DNA of 8,807 nucleotides from an uncultured Ruminococcus sp. (GCA_902797065.1 CADBRK010000094.1:1-8807); one strand, 5' to 3'; shown: positions 1 through 7,472, counted from the first letter of the stretch. Notes: a model not told the origin generated them from the letters alone. Translations and numbers: made by a program.

Positions 1-3000
1 CCGACATGAGTACATCGGGAACAAAGACCGTAACCGTAACGTACAGCGGCAAGACCGCGACATTTAACATTACGGTTTCCGAGGCAAATTTGACAGGCAT
101 AACGGTAACGACAAATCCGAGTAAGCTTTCATACGTAGTAGGCGAGACGTTCAGTACATCCGGCATGAAGGTCACAGCAGCATACAGCAACGGTACGACC
201 AAAGACGTTACAGCAAGTGTTACCGTATCTCAGCCCGACATGAGTACATCGGGAACAAAGACCGTAACCGTAACGTACAGCGGAAAGACGGCGACCTTTA
301 ACATAACGGTTTCAGAGGCAACTTTGACAAGTATAACGATAACTGCATTTCCGAGTAAGCTTACATACGAGGTAGGAGATACGTTCGACACGACGGGTAT
401 GACGGTAATCGCGTCATATAACAACAAAACAACACAAGATGTAACAGAAAGCGTGACGATATCTGAGCTTGATATGAGCACAGCAGGAATAAAGGTCGTA
501 ACAGTAACATACAGCGGAATGACCGCTTCGTTTAATATTAAAGTAAACACACCCACGTTAGTGAGCATATCCGTAACGAAAAATCCGAACAAGATTACAT
601 ATGTGGCAGGTGAGAAGTTCGACACGACCGGTATGCAGGTGACGGCAGTTTACAACAACAACTACACAACAGACATAACGGCAAGCGTGGCTGTATCACG
701 ACCCGATATGACTACCCCGGGAACAAAAACTGTTACCGTTTCTTACGGAGGAAAGACCGCGGAATTTACTATAACGGTTCTGGAACCGGAGTTGACAGGG
801 ATAAGCATAATAAGAAATCCAACCAAGGTCTTGTATTTTACGGACGAGGTGTTCAGTTCTGCAGGTATTTACGCAGCAGCCATGTACAGCAACGGTACAA
901 ATAAAGACGTGACTTCAAGCGTGACGGTATCTCAGCCCGATATGAGTACGGCCGGTGTAAAGCAGGTAATAGTAACATACGAAGGAAAGAGCGCTTCTTT
1001 TAATATTACCGTTAATCAAGCATCTGCAGCGTCTATCACGGTAACTGCGCCTGCAAAAACTTCTTATTTCATCGGTGAAGTATTCGATCCGGCAGGTATG
1101 CTCGTTACGGCAGCATACAACAACGGACTGACAAAGGATGTTACCGAACAAGCTTCGCTCAGCGATCCTGATATGACCACCGCCGGAACAAAGATTGTCA
1201 CCGTAACATTTGAGGGCTGCAGTGCGTCGTTCAATATTACGGTTGTTGAAGCAGAAGCAGTATCGCTTGATCTGATAAAGACACCCGATAAACTGAATTA
1301 TTATGTCGGAGAGGTCCTCAATACAGACGGGATTCAGGTTATAGCTAAGTTTAATAACGGAGAATCCGCAGATGTCAGCAACAGCCTGGTATTCTCGGCT
1401 GTTGATATGAACACTCCGGGAACAAAGACCGTTACTGCTTCGTTTGATAAACAGTCGGTTTCGTTTAATATAGTTGTCGAGTCAGTGGAAACAGCTTCAC
1501 TCACCATTAATTCTCTGCCCGTAAAGACCGCTTATTTTGTCGGAGATCAGTTCGACCCGACAGGCATGAGCGTAACAGCCGCATTCAGTAATTCCACGAC
1601 GCGAGATATAACCGACAGCATTACCGTTACACCGCCCGATCTGACCACACCGGGGGAGAAGGCCGTGACCGTTTCATTCGGCGGGAAAGAAGCAAGCTTT
1701 AATATAACGGTTTCGGAAATACACGCGTCCTCGGTTAGTATAACAAAGCTGCCCGGTAAACTGGATTACTTTATCGGAGAAACACTTGTGACGGACGGTA
1801 TCGTGGTTACTGCCGAACTTGATAACGGTACATCGCTTGATGTTACGGGAATGGTATCTTTCTCGGCACCCGATATGTCTTCGGAGGGTATAAAGACAGT
1901 AACCGTAACATACGACGGTGCGGCGACAGAGTTTGTCATAAATGTACTGGCAGCAAATATCACGGAACTGAAAATCACGAAGCAGCCCGAGAAACTCAGC
2001 TATTTCACGGGTGAAGTATTCGATCCCAACGGAATGACGGTAACTGCTGTATTTGAGAACGGAGAAACAAAAGACGTTACCGACGAAGTTGTTGTTACAC
2101 AGCCGGATATGACTTCCGCAGGAGAAAAAGACGTTGTAATAAGCTTTGGCGTACTCAAAACGGCTGTCACAATAACCGTGACCGAAGCGCAGGCTGCTTC
2201 TTTGACAATCACACGAAATCCCGTTAAGCTTAGTTATAAGATAGGAGATGTTTTCGATTCGACCGGAATTGCGGTAGAAGCATCGTTCAGTGACGGCACT
2301 TCAAGGGACGTAACATTAAGTGTACAATATTCGCAAATTGATATGAGTACACCGGGTACAAAACAGATAATCATAACATTTGCTGATGTAAGTGCGGTGC
2401 TTGAGATAGAAGTATTGGATATTATATCAGATGTACAAGTGGTATCTCTTACAGTTACAAAGCTGCCGGATAAAGTGGATTTTGTTATCGGCGAAGTATT
2501 CACGTATAACGGAATACAGGTGACCGCATTGATGAGCGACGGTACAAGCAAAGACGTTTCCGCAGAGATCACCGTATCGCAGCCCGATATGAGTACACCG
2601 GGAAAGAAGACAGCAGAGGCCGCATATAATGGTGCTGTGGCAACTTTTGAGATCACCGTAACAGGTAATACCGACAAGAAAGTCGAATCTATCATAGTAA
2701 CTCCGCCAACAAAAAGCATTTATAATATCGGAGAGGCGTTAGACCTTACAGCGCTTTCCGTAACGGCTCATTACACGGACGGTTCAGAGACAGATGTTAC
2801 AGATCGGGCATCTGTGACGGGATTTGACAGCTCTTCGGAAGGCGTAAAAACCATTACTGTAAGCTTTGAAGGATTCGAGTCAACTTTCACCGTAGAAGTA
2901 ATAGCTTCAGTCCCCGTTTCGCTGGAGATCACTCCTCCGACAAAGACCGAGTATTATACCGATGACAGCCTTGATAAAACAGGCATGTCGGTAGCTGCAG

Positions 3001-3140
3001 TTTACACTGATAATACAAAACGCGACGTGACGCATCAGGTCGAAATAACCGGATTCGACAGCAGCAAGACAGGTACTGTTGAAGTGACCGTTATTTATGC
3101 TGCGCTCAGTGCGTCGTTCTCGGTTACAATAATAGAAAGA
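1..3140 (+). repeat. Tandem array of about 234-bp Ig-domain repeats (one partial plus 13 complete units)
   Basis: The coding repeat has a period of 234 bp (78 codons) and stays in frame throughout. Units start near 87, 321, 555, 789, 1023, 1254, 1488, 1722, 1956 and 2190; three more diverged units run from about 2439 to 3140. The left-most copies are the most alike: bases 1-49 are identical to 235-283. The last two units are the most diverged and carry G-F-D-S-S where the others have P-D-M-S-T. This suggests recent duplication or gene conversion towards the middle of the gene and older units near the dockerin. Confidence 0.9.
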
Positions 3141-3353
3141 GTGTACATTCTGGGCGACGCAAACGGCGACGGCAGAGTTACTACAAAAGACTCGCTTAAT
3201 GTGCTGCGTTACTCTGTAGGCTTATGGAAAAATATCAGCGAGGAGCAGAAGGCAGCTTTGGATGTTGACGGTAACGGTAAGGTAACAGCCTCGGATGCAC
3301 TCAAGATTCAGAGATATGCAATAGGCATTTTGAAACAATTCAGAAAGGGCTGA
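1..3353 (+). CDS. Giant secreted Ig-like (Big_3) repeat protein with C-terminal type I dockerin, 5' end outside window
   Basis: Only the C-terminal part is present: the frame is open through the left edge, and the first ATG at base 6 lies inside an Ig-like domain, so it is not the real start. No signal peptide can be seen, but this architecture is normally exported. The visible 1115 residues contain the tail of one Ig-like domain and then 13 complete domains of 76-78 residues. Each follows the Big_3 pattern: a Y-x-x-G-E-x-F turn, a T-G-M-x-V-x-A-x-Y strand, a K-D-V-T motif, a P-D-M-S-T-x-G-T-K turn and a final F-N-I-T-V strand. Short linkers follow domains 10 and 11. Residues 1046-1115 form a type I dockerin with two calcium loops (D1051-D1062 and D1086-D1097) having Asp/Asn/Thr ligands at positions 1, 3, 5, 9 and 12. 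Dockerins bind cohesins, so the protein is probably attached to a scaffoldin or the cell surface, with the Ig array as stalk or ligand-binding spacer. Any catalytic or adhesin module would lie upstream of the window. Confidence 0.92.
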   Translation, partial: DMSTSGTKTVTVTYSGKTATFNITVSEANLTGITVTTNPSKLSYVVGETFSTSGMKVTAAYSNGTTKDVTASVTVSQPDMSTSGTKTVTVTYSGKTATFNITVSEATLTSITITAFPSKLTYEVGDTFDTTGMTVIASYNNKTTQDVTESVTISELDMSTAGIKVVTVTYSGMTASFNIKVNTPTLVSISVTKNPNKITYVAGEKFDTTGMQVTAVYNNNYTTDITASVAVSRPDMTTPGTKTVTVSYGGKTAEFTITVLEPELTGISIIRNPTKVLYFTDEVFSSAGIYAAAMYSNGTNKDVTSSVTVSQPDMSTAGVKQVIVTYEGKSASFNITVNQASAASITVTAPAKTSYFIGEVFDPAGMLVTAAYNNGLTKDVTEQASLSDPDMTTAGTKIVTVTFEGCSASFNITVVEAEAVSLDLIKTPDKLNYYVGEVLNTDGIQVIAKFNNGESADVSNSLVFSAVDMNTPGTKTVTASFDKQSVSFNIVVESVETASLTINSLPVKTAYFVGDQFDPTGMSVTAAFSNSTTRDITDSITVTPPDLTTPGEKAVTVSFGGKEASFNITVSEIHASSVSITKLPGKLDYFIGETLVTDGIVVTAELDNGTSLDVTGMVSFSAPDMSSEGIKTVTVTYDGAATEFVINVLAANITELKITKQPEKLSYFTGEVFDPNGMTVTAVFENGETKDVTDEVVVTQPDMTSAGEKDVVISFGVLKTAVTITVTEAQAASLTITRNPVKLSYKIGDVFDSTGIAVEASFSDGTSRDVTLSVQYSQIDMSTPGTKQIIITFADVSAVLEIEVLDIISDVQVVSLTVTKLPDKVDFVIGEVFTYNGIQVTALMSDGTSKDVSAEITVSQPDMSTPGKKTAEAAYNGAVATFEITVTGNTDKKVESIIVTPPTKSIYNIGEALDLTALSVTAHYTDGSETDVTDRASVTGFDSSSEGVKTITVSFEGFESTFTVEVIASVPVSLEITPPTKTEYYTDDSLDKTGMSVAAVYTDNTKRDVTHQVEITGFDSSKTGTVEVTVIYAALSASFSVTIIERVYILGDANGDGRVTTKDSLNVLRYSVGLWKNISEEQKAALDVDGNGKVTASDALKIQRYAIGILKQFRKG
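3344..3349 (+). promoter_or_regulatory. Ribosome binding site of the MBL gene inside the end of the dockerin gene
   Basis: AAAGGG lies within the last codons of the dockerin gene, 11 bases before the ATG at 3361. It supports that start and suggests the two genes share a transcript, possibly with translational coupling. Confidence 0.55.
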
Positions 3354-3360
3354 GAATAAT

Positions 3361-4959
3361 ATGAAGATCACTTTTCTCGGAGCTGCTCACGAGGTGACAG
3401 GTTCATGCACTATGATCGAAACAGGCAGTGTGAGGTTCCTGGTTGACTGCGGCATGGAGCAGGGACCCGATATTTATGAGAATTGCGAGATTCCCGTTTT
3501 ACCGACAGATGTTGATTTTGTGCTTTTAACTCATGCCCATATAGATCACTCGGGTAAGCTGCCTTTGCTGTCAAAGCAGGGCTTCAAAGGCAGTATATAT
3601 ACCACCTTTGCTACAGCAAGGCTGTGCCGTATCATGCTTGAGGATTCCGCACATATTCAGGAGATGGAGGCGGAGTGGAAAAACAGGAAATCAAAGCGTT
3701 CGGGAGGTATTGCATATACGCCTATATATACGACGTCGGACGCCGAGAACTGTATGAAGCTGTTTCACCCGTGCAGATACGAAAAAAACATCAGAATATC
3801 TGATGATATTTCGGTGAGATTTATCGACGCAGGTCATCTGCTCGGTTCAGCCTCGATCGAGATCACAATTACAGAAAATGGCGTAAAGAAAGTCATACTG
3901 TTTTCGGGAGATGTCGGAAATATCGACAGGCCGCTTATCAAAGACCCGACAAAGCCCGAATATGCCGATTATGTTATCATAGAATCAACCTACGGCAACA
4001 GGCTGCACGGTGCAAGAGCGGATTATGCAACTCAGCTTGCGACGATAATCTACGAAACGTTTGAAAAGGGCGGAAACCTGATCATTCCGTCATTTGCCGT
4101 CGGCAGAACACAGGAGATGCTGTATCTTATACGAGAGATAAAAGAGAGCGGTTACCTGAAAAAATTCGGCAACTTCCCCGTATGGATCGACAGTCAGCTT
4201 GCGGTGGAGGCCACCGAGATATACAGTGAGGATATGTACGATTACTGTGACAGCGAAACTCTTGCGCTGCTGAAATCGGGCATTGATCCCATAAAATTCC
4301 CCAATCTGAATCTTGCAATCACAAGCGACGATTCGATCGCTATCAATAACGACCCCACGCCGAAGGTCATACTTTCTGCAAGCGGAATGTGCGAAGCCGG
4401 ACGAATCAGGCATCATCTGAAGCATAATCTCTGGAGAAGTGAATCTACGATACTCTTTGTCGGCTACCAGGCAGAGGGAACACTCGGAAGAACGATCATT
4501 GACGGCGCAAAGCGAGTACGGATATTCGGCGAAGAGATCTCCATCAACGCGCGTATTGCTGCTATGGACGGTATCAGCGGTCATGCGGATATGGATATGC
4601 TGCTCGGCTGGCTCGGTAATATCAAAAACAGACCCGAGATGGTTTTTGTAAACCACGGCGGAGACACGGTGTGTGATGATTTTGCGCAGACGATTGTACG
4701 CCGTCTCTCGATACCTGCTACGGCTCCGTACATAGGCGCAGTTTATGATCTCAGCGAATACAGGTGCATTTCTCACGGCAACAGTGTTAAGCTTAAAACA
4801 AAGGTAAACAAGAAGGCGAAAGCTGTTTATGACAGACTGATACAGGCAGGCAAAAGACTTATGGAGGTCATCGAACAGAACAAAGGCCTTGCCAATAAAG
4901 ACCTTGCAAAATTTGCCGATCAGATCAATGAACTTTGCAATAAGTGGGAACGCAAATAA
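3361..4959 (+). CDS. Metallo-beta-lactamase fold / beta-CASP RNase-like hydrolase (CPSF73/YSH1-type, COG1236-like)
   Basis: This 532-residue protein is the usual full length for bacterial beta-CASP hydrolases. The N-terminal metallo-beta-lactamase core shows the zinc ligands: H58-x-H60-x-D62-H63 (HAHIDH), H159 in DAGHLLGS and D184 in FSGDVG. The beta-CASP part shows E208 in IESTYGNR (motif A), H351/H352 after SGMCEAGR (motif B) and H408 in SGHAD (motif C). The NHGG motif near 431-434 belongs to the RMMBL zinc-dependent RNA-specificity region. A Lys-rich helical tail covers about 480-532. All metal-binding positions are intact, so it should be active. Family knowledge points to cytoplasmic endo- and/or 5'-3' exonucleolytic RNA processing; the exact substrate is not known, and it lacks the longer layout of RNase J. 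It starts 7 bases after the dockerin gene stop, with no promoter visible in between, and is followed at once by a terminator. The link with a secreted dockerin protein is probably positional. Confidence 0.9.
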   Translation: MKITFLGAAHEVTGSCTMIETGSVRFLVDCGMEQGPDIYENCEIPVLPTDVDFVLLTHAHIDHSGKLPLLSKQGFKGSIYTTFATARLCRIMLEDSAHIQEMEAEWKNRKSKRSGGIAYTPIYTTSDAENCMKLFHPCRYEKNIRISDDISVRFIDAGHLLGSASIEITITENGVKKVILFSGDVGNIDRPLIKDPTKPEYADYVIIESTYGNRLHGARADYATQLATIIYETFEKGGNLIIPSFAVGRTQEMLYLIREIKESGYLKKFGNFPVWIDSQLAVEATEIYSEDMYDYCDSETLALLKSGIDPIKFPNLNLAITSDDSIAINNDPTPKVILSASGMCEAGRIRHHLKHNLWRSESTILFVGYQAEGTLGRTIIDGAKRVRIFGEEISINARIAAMDGISGHADMDMLLGWLGNIKNRPEMVFVNHGGDTVCDDFAQTIVRRLSIPATAPYIGAVYDLSEYRCISHGNSVKLKTKVNKKAKAVYDRLIQAGKRLMEVIEQNKGLANKDLAKFADQINELCNKWERK

Positions 4960-4966
4960 TCAAATG

Positions 4967-5003
4967 AAAAACCTCTCTCGTGATTATTTCGAGAGAGGTT
5001 TTG
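4967..5003. terminator. Probable bidirectional rho-independent terminator between convergent genes
   Basis: A perfect 13-bp stem (4968-4980 with 4990-5002; AAAACCTCTCTCG paired with its complement) encloses a 9-base loop. On the + strand it starts 8 bases after the MBL gene stop and is followed by a T-rich stretch. On the - strand the stem is followed by T and then C-ATTT, so it can also stop read-through from the 204-residue gene, whose stop is about 110 bases away. Confidence 0.85.
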
Positions 5004-5061
5004 GTTTACGAGTTTTTTCAAAAAAGTCTTTTGTATTTGGAATCATAATTATTATGACATA

Positions 5062-5099
5062 GCTATTTACCGAATCAATAATGACAATCGGCAAATAGC
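5062..5099 (-). other. Inverted repeat in the 3' region of the DUF3592-like gene
   Basis: Twelve-base arms (5062-5073 and 5088-5099) enclose a 14-base loop. As DNA they have one A/C mismatch (5069/5092). In the - strand RNA this becomes a G-U wobble, so the whole stem pairs only in transcripts of the upstream 204-residue gene. No T-run follows, so it is more likely a 3' stabilising hairpin than a terminator. Nothing else is evident in 5003-5111 apart from AT-rich sequence. Confidence 0.45.
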
Positions 5100-5111
5100 A
5101 GATAAAGTTCA

Positions 5112-5726
5112 TTACTTTTCCTTACGACGGGATTTAGTATGTTTTTTCTTGGATTTATTTGAATTTTTGGTATTTGCTGCGGTGTTATTTCTTTTTGCCG
5201 TATTAGTGCCGGAAGATGTCTTTGTTTTTTTAGGAGTCTTTGCAGCGGCAGTGGTTTTTGTATCCGCCGAAGTATTTGAGGACGGTGAAGTCTCCGGTTC
5301 TCTCAGAGTCTTTATGCCGACCAATATCAGCATAATACCGAGTATCGTAAACGGTACCAGCACAATGATCGAAACAGTGTTGAACTTGCTTTCCGGCAGA
5401 GTGAGTCGGGCGTCTTTGGGATTATCTGCGGATACATAGAGAGTAAACTGCTCGTATGCCGAGTATTTCCTGTCAACAACAAGATCCTCAATGGTGTATT
5501 CTCCGGAATCGGTGTAATACTTGGCAGTAACATAATACTCCTTAGTATCACCCTCGGTATGAGTGAAGCATTCTTTGCATATGGCTGTGACTTCTTCTGC
5601 GGAATCTGTAAAGCTTTTAACTTCGACGTAGTTTCCGATGTTAAAAATCAGGATAAAACAAAACAATGCTATCAGAATAACTCCGGAAGCGATAAATCCT
5701 ATTGAAGAACTCTTTGTGATTTTCAT
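5112..5726 (-). CDS. DUF3592-like two-helix membrane protein with basic low-complexity C-terminal tail
   Basis: This 204-residue protein has a membrane helix at about 9-29 and a second at about 116-138. Between them is an extracytoplasmic domain of about 85 residues. The Y-Y-V-T-A-K-Y-Y-T-D-S-G-E-Y strand pair and the later Y-V-S-A-D-N-P-K-D-A-R-L resemble the DUF3592 pattern, in which a tyrosine/asparagine-proline strand precedes the second helix. Residues about 145-204 are a disordered-looking tail of Thr, Lys, Ser, Asn and Ala ending in a dense Lys/Arg cluster; by topology it would be cytoplasmic. AAAGGA (5733-5738) sits 6 bases before the ATG, and the gene starts 12 bases after the CorA-like gene stop, so the two are very likely cotranscribed. 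The function of DUF3592 proteins is not established. The basic tail could bind acidic lipids or nucleic acid, but that is inference. Confidence 0.78.
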   Translation of the reverse strand: MKITKSSSIGFIASGVILIALFCFILIFNIGNYVEVKSFTDSAEEVTAICKECFTHTEGDTKEYYVTAKYYTDSGEYTIEDLVVDRKYSAYEQFTLYVSADNPKDARLTLPESKFNTVSIIVLVPFTILGIMLILVGIKTLREPETSPSSNTSADTKTTAAAKTPKKTKTSSGTNTAKRNNTAANTKNSNKSKKKHTKSRRKEK

Positions 5727-5738
5727 ATGTGTTCCTTT

Positions 5739-6659
5739 CTACATCCATTTCTTCTTTTTGAATACTATGATATTTCCGATGACTAACAGAATACTTATGA
5801 TAATTAGTATCGGGTAGCTCCATTTGTAATTAAGCTCGGGCATATAATGGAAGTTCATCCCGTACCAGCCTACTATGAGCGTCAGCGGCATGAATATCGT
5901 GGTTACTGCTGTGAGTATAGTCATGATGTTGTTCTGCTTGATGTCAAGGTGCATTTTGTAAAGGTCTCGGATCTGCATAGTATACTCACTGATCGCCGAC
6001 GAAGTATCGAGCAGACGTTCGATACGATCGGTAAGCAGTCTGAAATAGCGAAGATTGTCTTTCGAAAAGAAGCTGTTTTCGTTCTCTGCGAATACCTCTG
6101 CCATATCAAGAAGCTGTTCGTAATGGTTGTGCAGATCGCGGACGTCGCCTCGTATGTCGTTTACCCTGTCGATAGATATGATGTCCTGTTCGTGTGTGAT
6201 CGCCTTTTCCAGAGCGTACAGCTCCCATTCGTAGCGTGACATAAGCTGCTGATCGCCGTTTATGAGCTGATCTATAAAATCATAGATAAACCTCTCCAAA
6301 CACGGTACACGCCATTTCTTTGTGTTTTGTATTTGTGTTACAATGCGCAGCGCCGTACCGCTGTCGTCGATGAATACGATACCCTTTTCGTCGAGAGCAA
6401 AAGCAAAAGTCGTATCTTTCTGAGTGAAGTCCTGTCTGTTTGGGATCGAGAAAGTCCCCGTAAGGGAATCGTAGTTTGCTTCGGCTTTGGTCGTGATAAT
6501 ATCGGATAACTCGCCGGGGTCGATCTCTATGCCCATATCGAACTGATCGCGCCTGCTTTTCCACTGTTCGCGTGAGATCACGGTAACATACGGTTTCTTT
6601 TTATTCAGAATAGTATCATCTTCCTGAGATTTTAAAGTCTCTTCAATAACGTAAAGCAT
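5739..6659 (-). CDS. corA: CorA-family divalent metal ion transporter
   Basis: The protein is 306 residues from the chosen start, a normal CorA length. An N-terminal soluble alpha/beta domain (about 1-130) is followed by long charged helices (about 130-245), then TM1 (about 245-265), the signature YGMNF (266-270) with M-P-E-L at 273-276, TM2 (about 282-300) and a Lys-rich end (KKKKW). In this family the GMN loop guards the pore of a homopentamer that carries Mg2+ (or Co2+/Ni2+, or Zn2+ efflux in ZntB relatives) across the membrane. I infer Mg2+ but the sequence alone cannot decide. The ATG at 6657-6659 is preceded by AAAGGCG about 12 bases upstream and lies about 30 bases after the predicted transcription start. 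The longer frame from a TTG at 6705-6707 would begin inside the promoter and is rejected. It leads a two-gene unit with the DUF3592-like gene. Confidence 0.9.
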   Translation of the reverse strand: MLYVIEETLKSQEDDTILNKKKPYVTVISREQWKSRRDQFDMGIEIDPGELSDIITTKAEANYDSLTGTFSIPNRQDFTQKDTTFAFALDEKGIVFIDDSGTALRIVTQIQNTKKWRVPCLERFIYDFIDQLINGDQQLMSRYEWELYALEKAITHEQDIISIDRVNDIRGDVRDLHNHYEQLLDMAEVFAENENSFFSKDNLRYFRLLTDRIERLLDTSSAISEYTMQIRDLYKMHLDIKQNNIMTILTAVTTIFMPLTLIVGWYGMNFHYMPELNYKWSYPILIIISILLVIGNIIVFKKKKWM

Positions 6660-6695
6660 ATTTGCATCATCGCCTTTCGTAAAATTGCCCAAATT

Positions 6696-6721
6696 AATTA
6701 TACACAATTATGTGTATAATT
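6696..6721. promoter_or_regulatory. Palindromic operator candidate overlapping the corA promoter
   Basis: Perfect 11-base arms AATTATACACA (6696-6706) and TGTGTATAATT (6711-6721) flank a 4-base spacer. The palindrome runs from the last base of the -35 box through the whole -10 box and lies upstream of the predicted transcription start. It should therefore act as a DNA site for a dimeric repressor rather than as an RNA hairpin. The regulator is not identifiable from this window. Confidence 0.65.
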
Positions 6722-6726
6722 GTCAA
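6697..6726 (-). promoter_or_regulatory. Consensus sigma-A promoter of the corA unit
   Basis: Read on the - strand, TTGACA (6721-6726) and TATAAT (6697-6702) both match consensus perfectly, with an 18-base spacer. Transcription should begin near 6690, leaving a short leader of about 30 bases before the ATG at 6659. Confidence 0.85.
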
Positions 6727-6845
6727 CGTATAAAAAGAATTTTTAGTAAAGATCATATTTAGCGAATGATATATCTGTTGTGCCCTGTGTTCTATCGAAT
6801 GTCCGGCGTGCTGATTTTAAGGAAGTAGATTTGTTACTATACAAG

Positions 6846-6868
6846 AAAAAGTCCCCCGAACGGGGGAT
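6846..6868 (-). terminator. Rho-independent terminator of the PAP2 gene
   Basis: On the - strand a GC-rich stem TCCCCC/GGGGGA (6852-6857 with 6862-6867) has a 4-base loop. It is followed, after one unpaired base, by TTTTTC (6850-6845). It begins only a few bases after the PAP2 stop at 6872. The remaining bases 6728-6845 hold no gene or other signal that I can see. Confidence 0.85.
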
Positions 6869-6871
6869 CTA

Positions 6872-7450
6872 TTATTGCGCTTTTCTGAATTGTTTGCTGT
6901 ATTCCTTAAGATCAAACTTCTTTGAGTAAAGATAATAGATTATCATGCTGCCGGTTACCCCGATAATCATTCCGCAGAGTACGTCGGTGGGGTAGTGTAC
7001 GCCGAGATACAGCCGCGAGAATGCAACCATGAATGCGTATACTACCGACAATACTGCGATCGGGCGTGGCGTAAACCGTACAAATATGCCCGCTGCCGCA
7101 AAGGACGCTGTTGTGTGCCCCGACGCAAAGGAAGAATCCCACGGCTTTTTAATCAGAGGGCTGAGATCGTTGTATGTATCAAACGGTCTTGCACGTGCTA
7201 CGGCGTTTTTGATCACTACGTTATTGATCAGCAGACAAAGCAGCAGAGATGACAGGGTCATCATTCCGAGAAGCCGGGTTTTTTTAAAAATAAGAAGCGT
7301 TATACCAATAATTACCCATAATGCGCCTAAGTTCACAAGTTTTGAAGATATGTCCATAATCGGTGTAATGGCAGGGCAGCGGAGATTCTCTTGTATGAAC
7401 AACAGAATACTGTGGTCGATTTCGTATATTTTTTCAATCAGATTATCCAT
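6872..7450 (-). CDS. PAP2-family membrane phosphatase (phosphatidate or undecaprenyl-diphosphate phosphatase type)
   Basis: This 192-residue protein contains the complete PAP2 signature: K81-x6-R88-P89 (KNAVARARP), S110-G111-H112 (in FASGHTT) and S145-R146-x5-H152-x3-D156 (SRLYLGVHYPTD). H112 and H152 are the expected phosphohistidine and acid/base residues. Several hydrophobic helices (about 41-55, 61-80, 113-127, 130-146, 156-175) match a five- to six-helix polytopic phosphatase, with the active site at the outer membrane face. The length and layout fit BcrC/PgpB-like enzymes, which dephosphorylate undecaprenyl diphosphate or related lipids during cell wall synthesis; which substrate is used cannot be told. 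GGGAGGG (7456-7462) lies 5 bases before the ATG. The gene is downstream of the 49-residue gene, with a hairpin between them, and has its own terminator. Confidence 0.92.
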   Translation of the reverse strand: MDNLIEKIYEIDHSILLFIQENLRCPAITPIMDISSKLVNLGALWVIIGITLLIFKKTRLLGMMTLSSLLLCLLINNVVIKNAVARARPFDTYNDLSPLIKKPWDSSFASGHTTASFAAAGIFVRFTPRPIAVLSVVYAFMVAFSRLYLGVHYPTDVLCGMIIGVTGSMIIYYLYSKKFDLKEYSKQFRKAQ

Positions 7451-7472
7451 AGATACCCTCCCGATATAACAA

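Noticed and set aside
230..2719. Several long antisense reading frames opposite the Ig array
   Set aside because: They recur with the 234-bp repeat and their products are just the reverse complement of conserved Ig motifs; none has a convincing start signal.
1..3140. CRISPR-like regular repeats
   Set aside because: The 234-bp units are in-frame protein domains without conserved short repeats separated by unique spacers.
4090..4776. A 228-codon open frame on the - strand inside the MBL gene
   Set aside because: It lies wholly opposite a gene with intact catalytic motifs, and its protein has no recognisable domain.
6657..6707. Upstream TTG start for the CorA-like protein adding 16 residues
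   Set aside because: The TTG lies between the -35 and -10 boxes, so it would not be in the transcript.
7029..7469. A 146-codon open frame on the + strand opposite PAP2
   Set aside because: The - strand frame carries the full PAP2 signature and a strong ribosome binding site; the + frame has neither.
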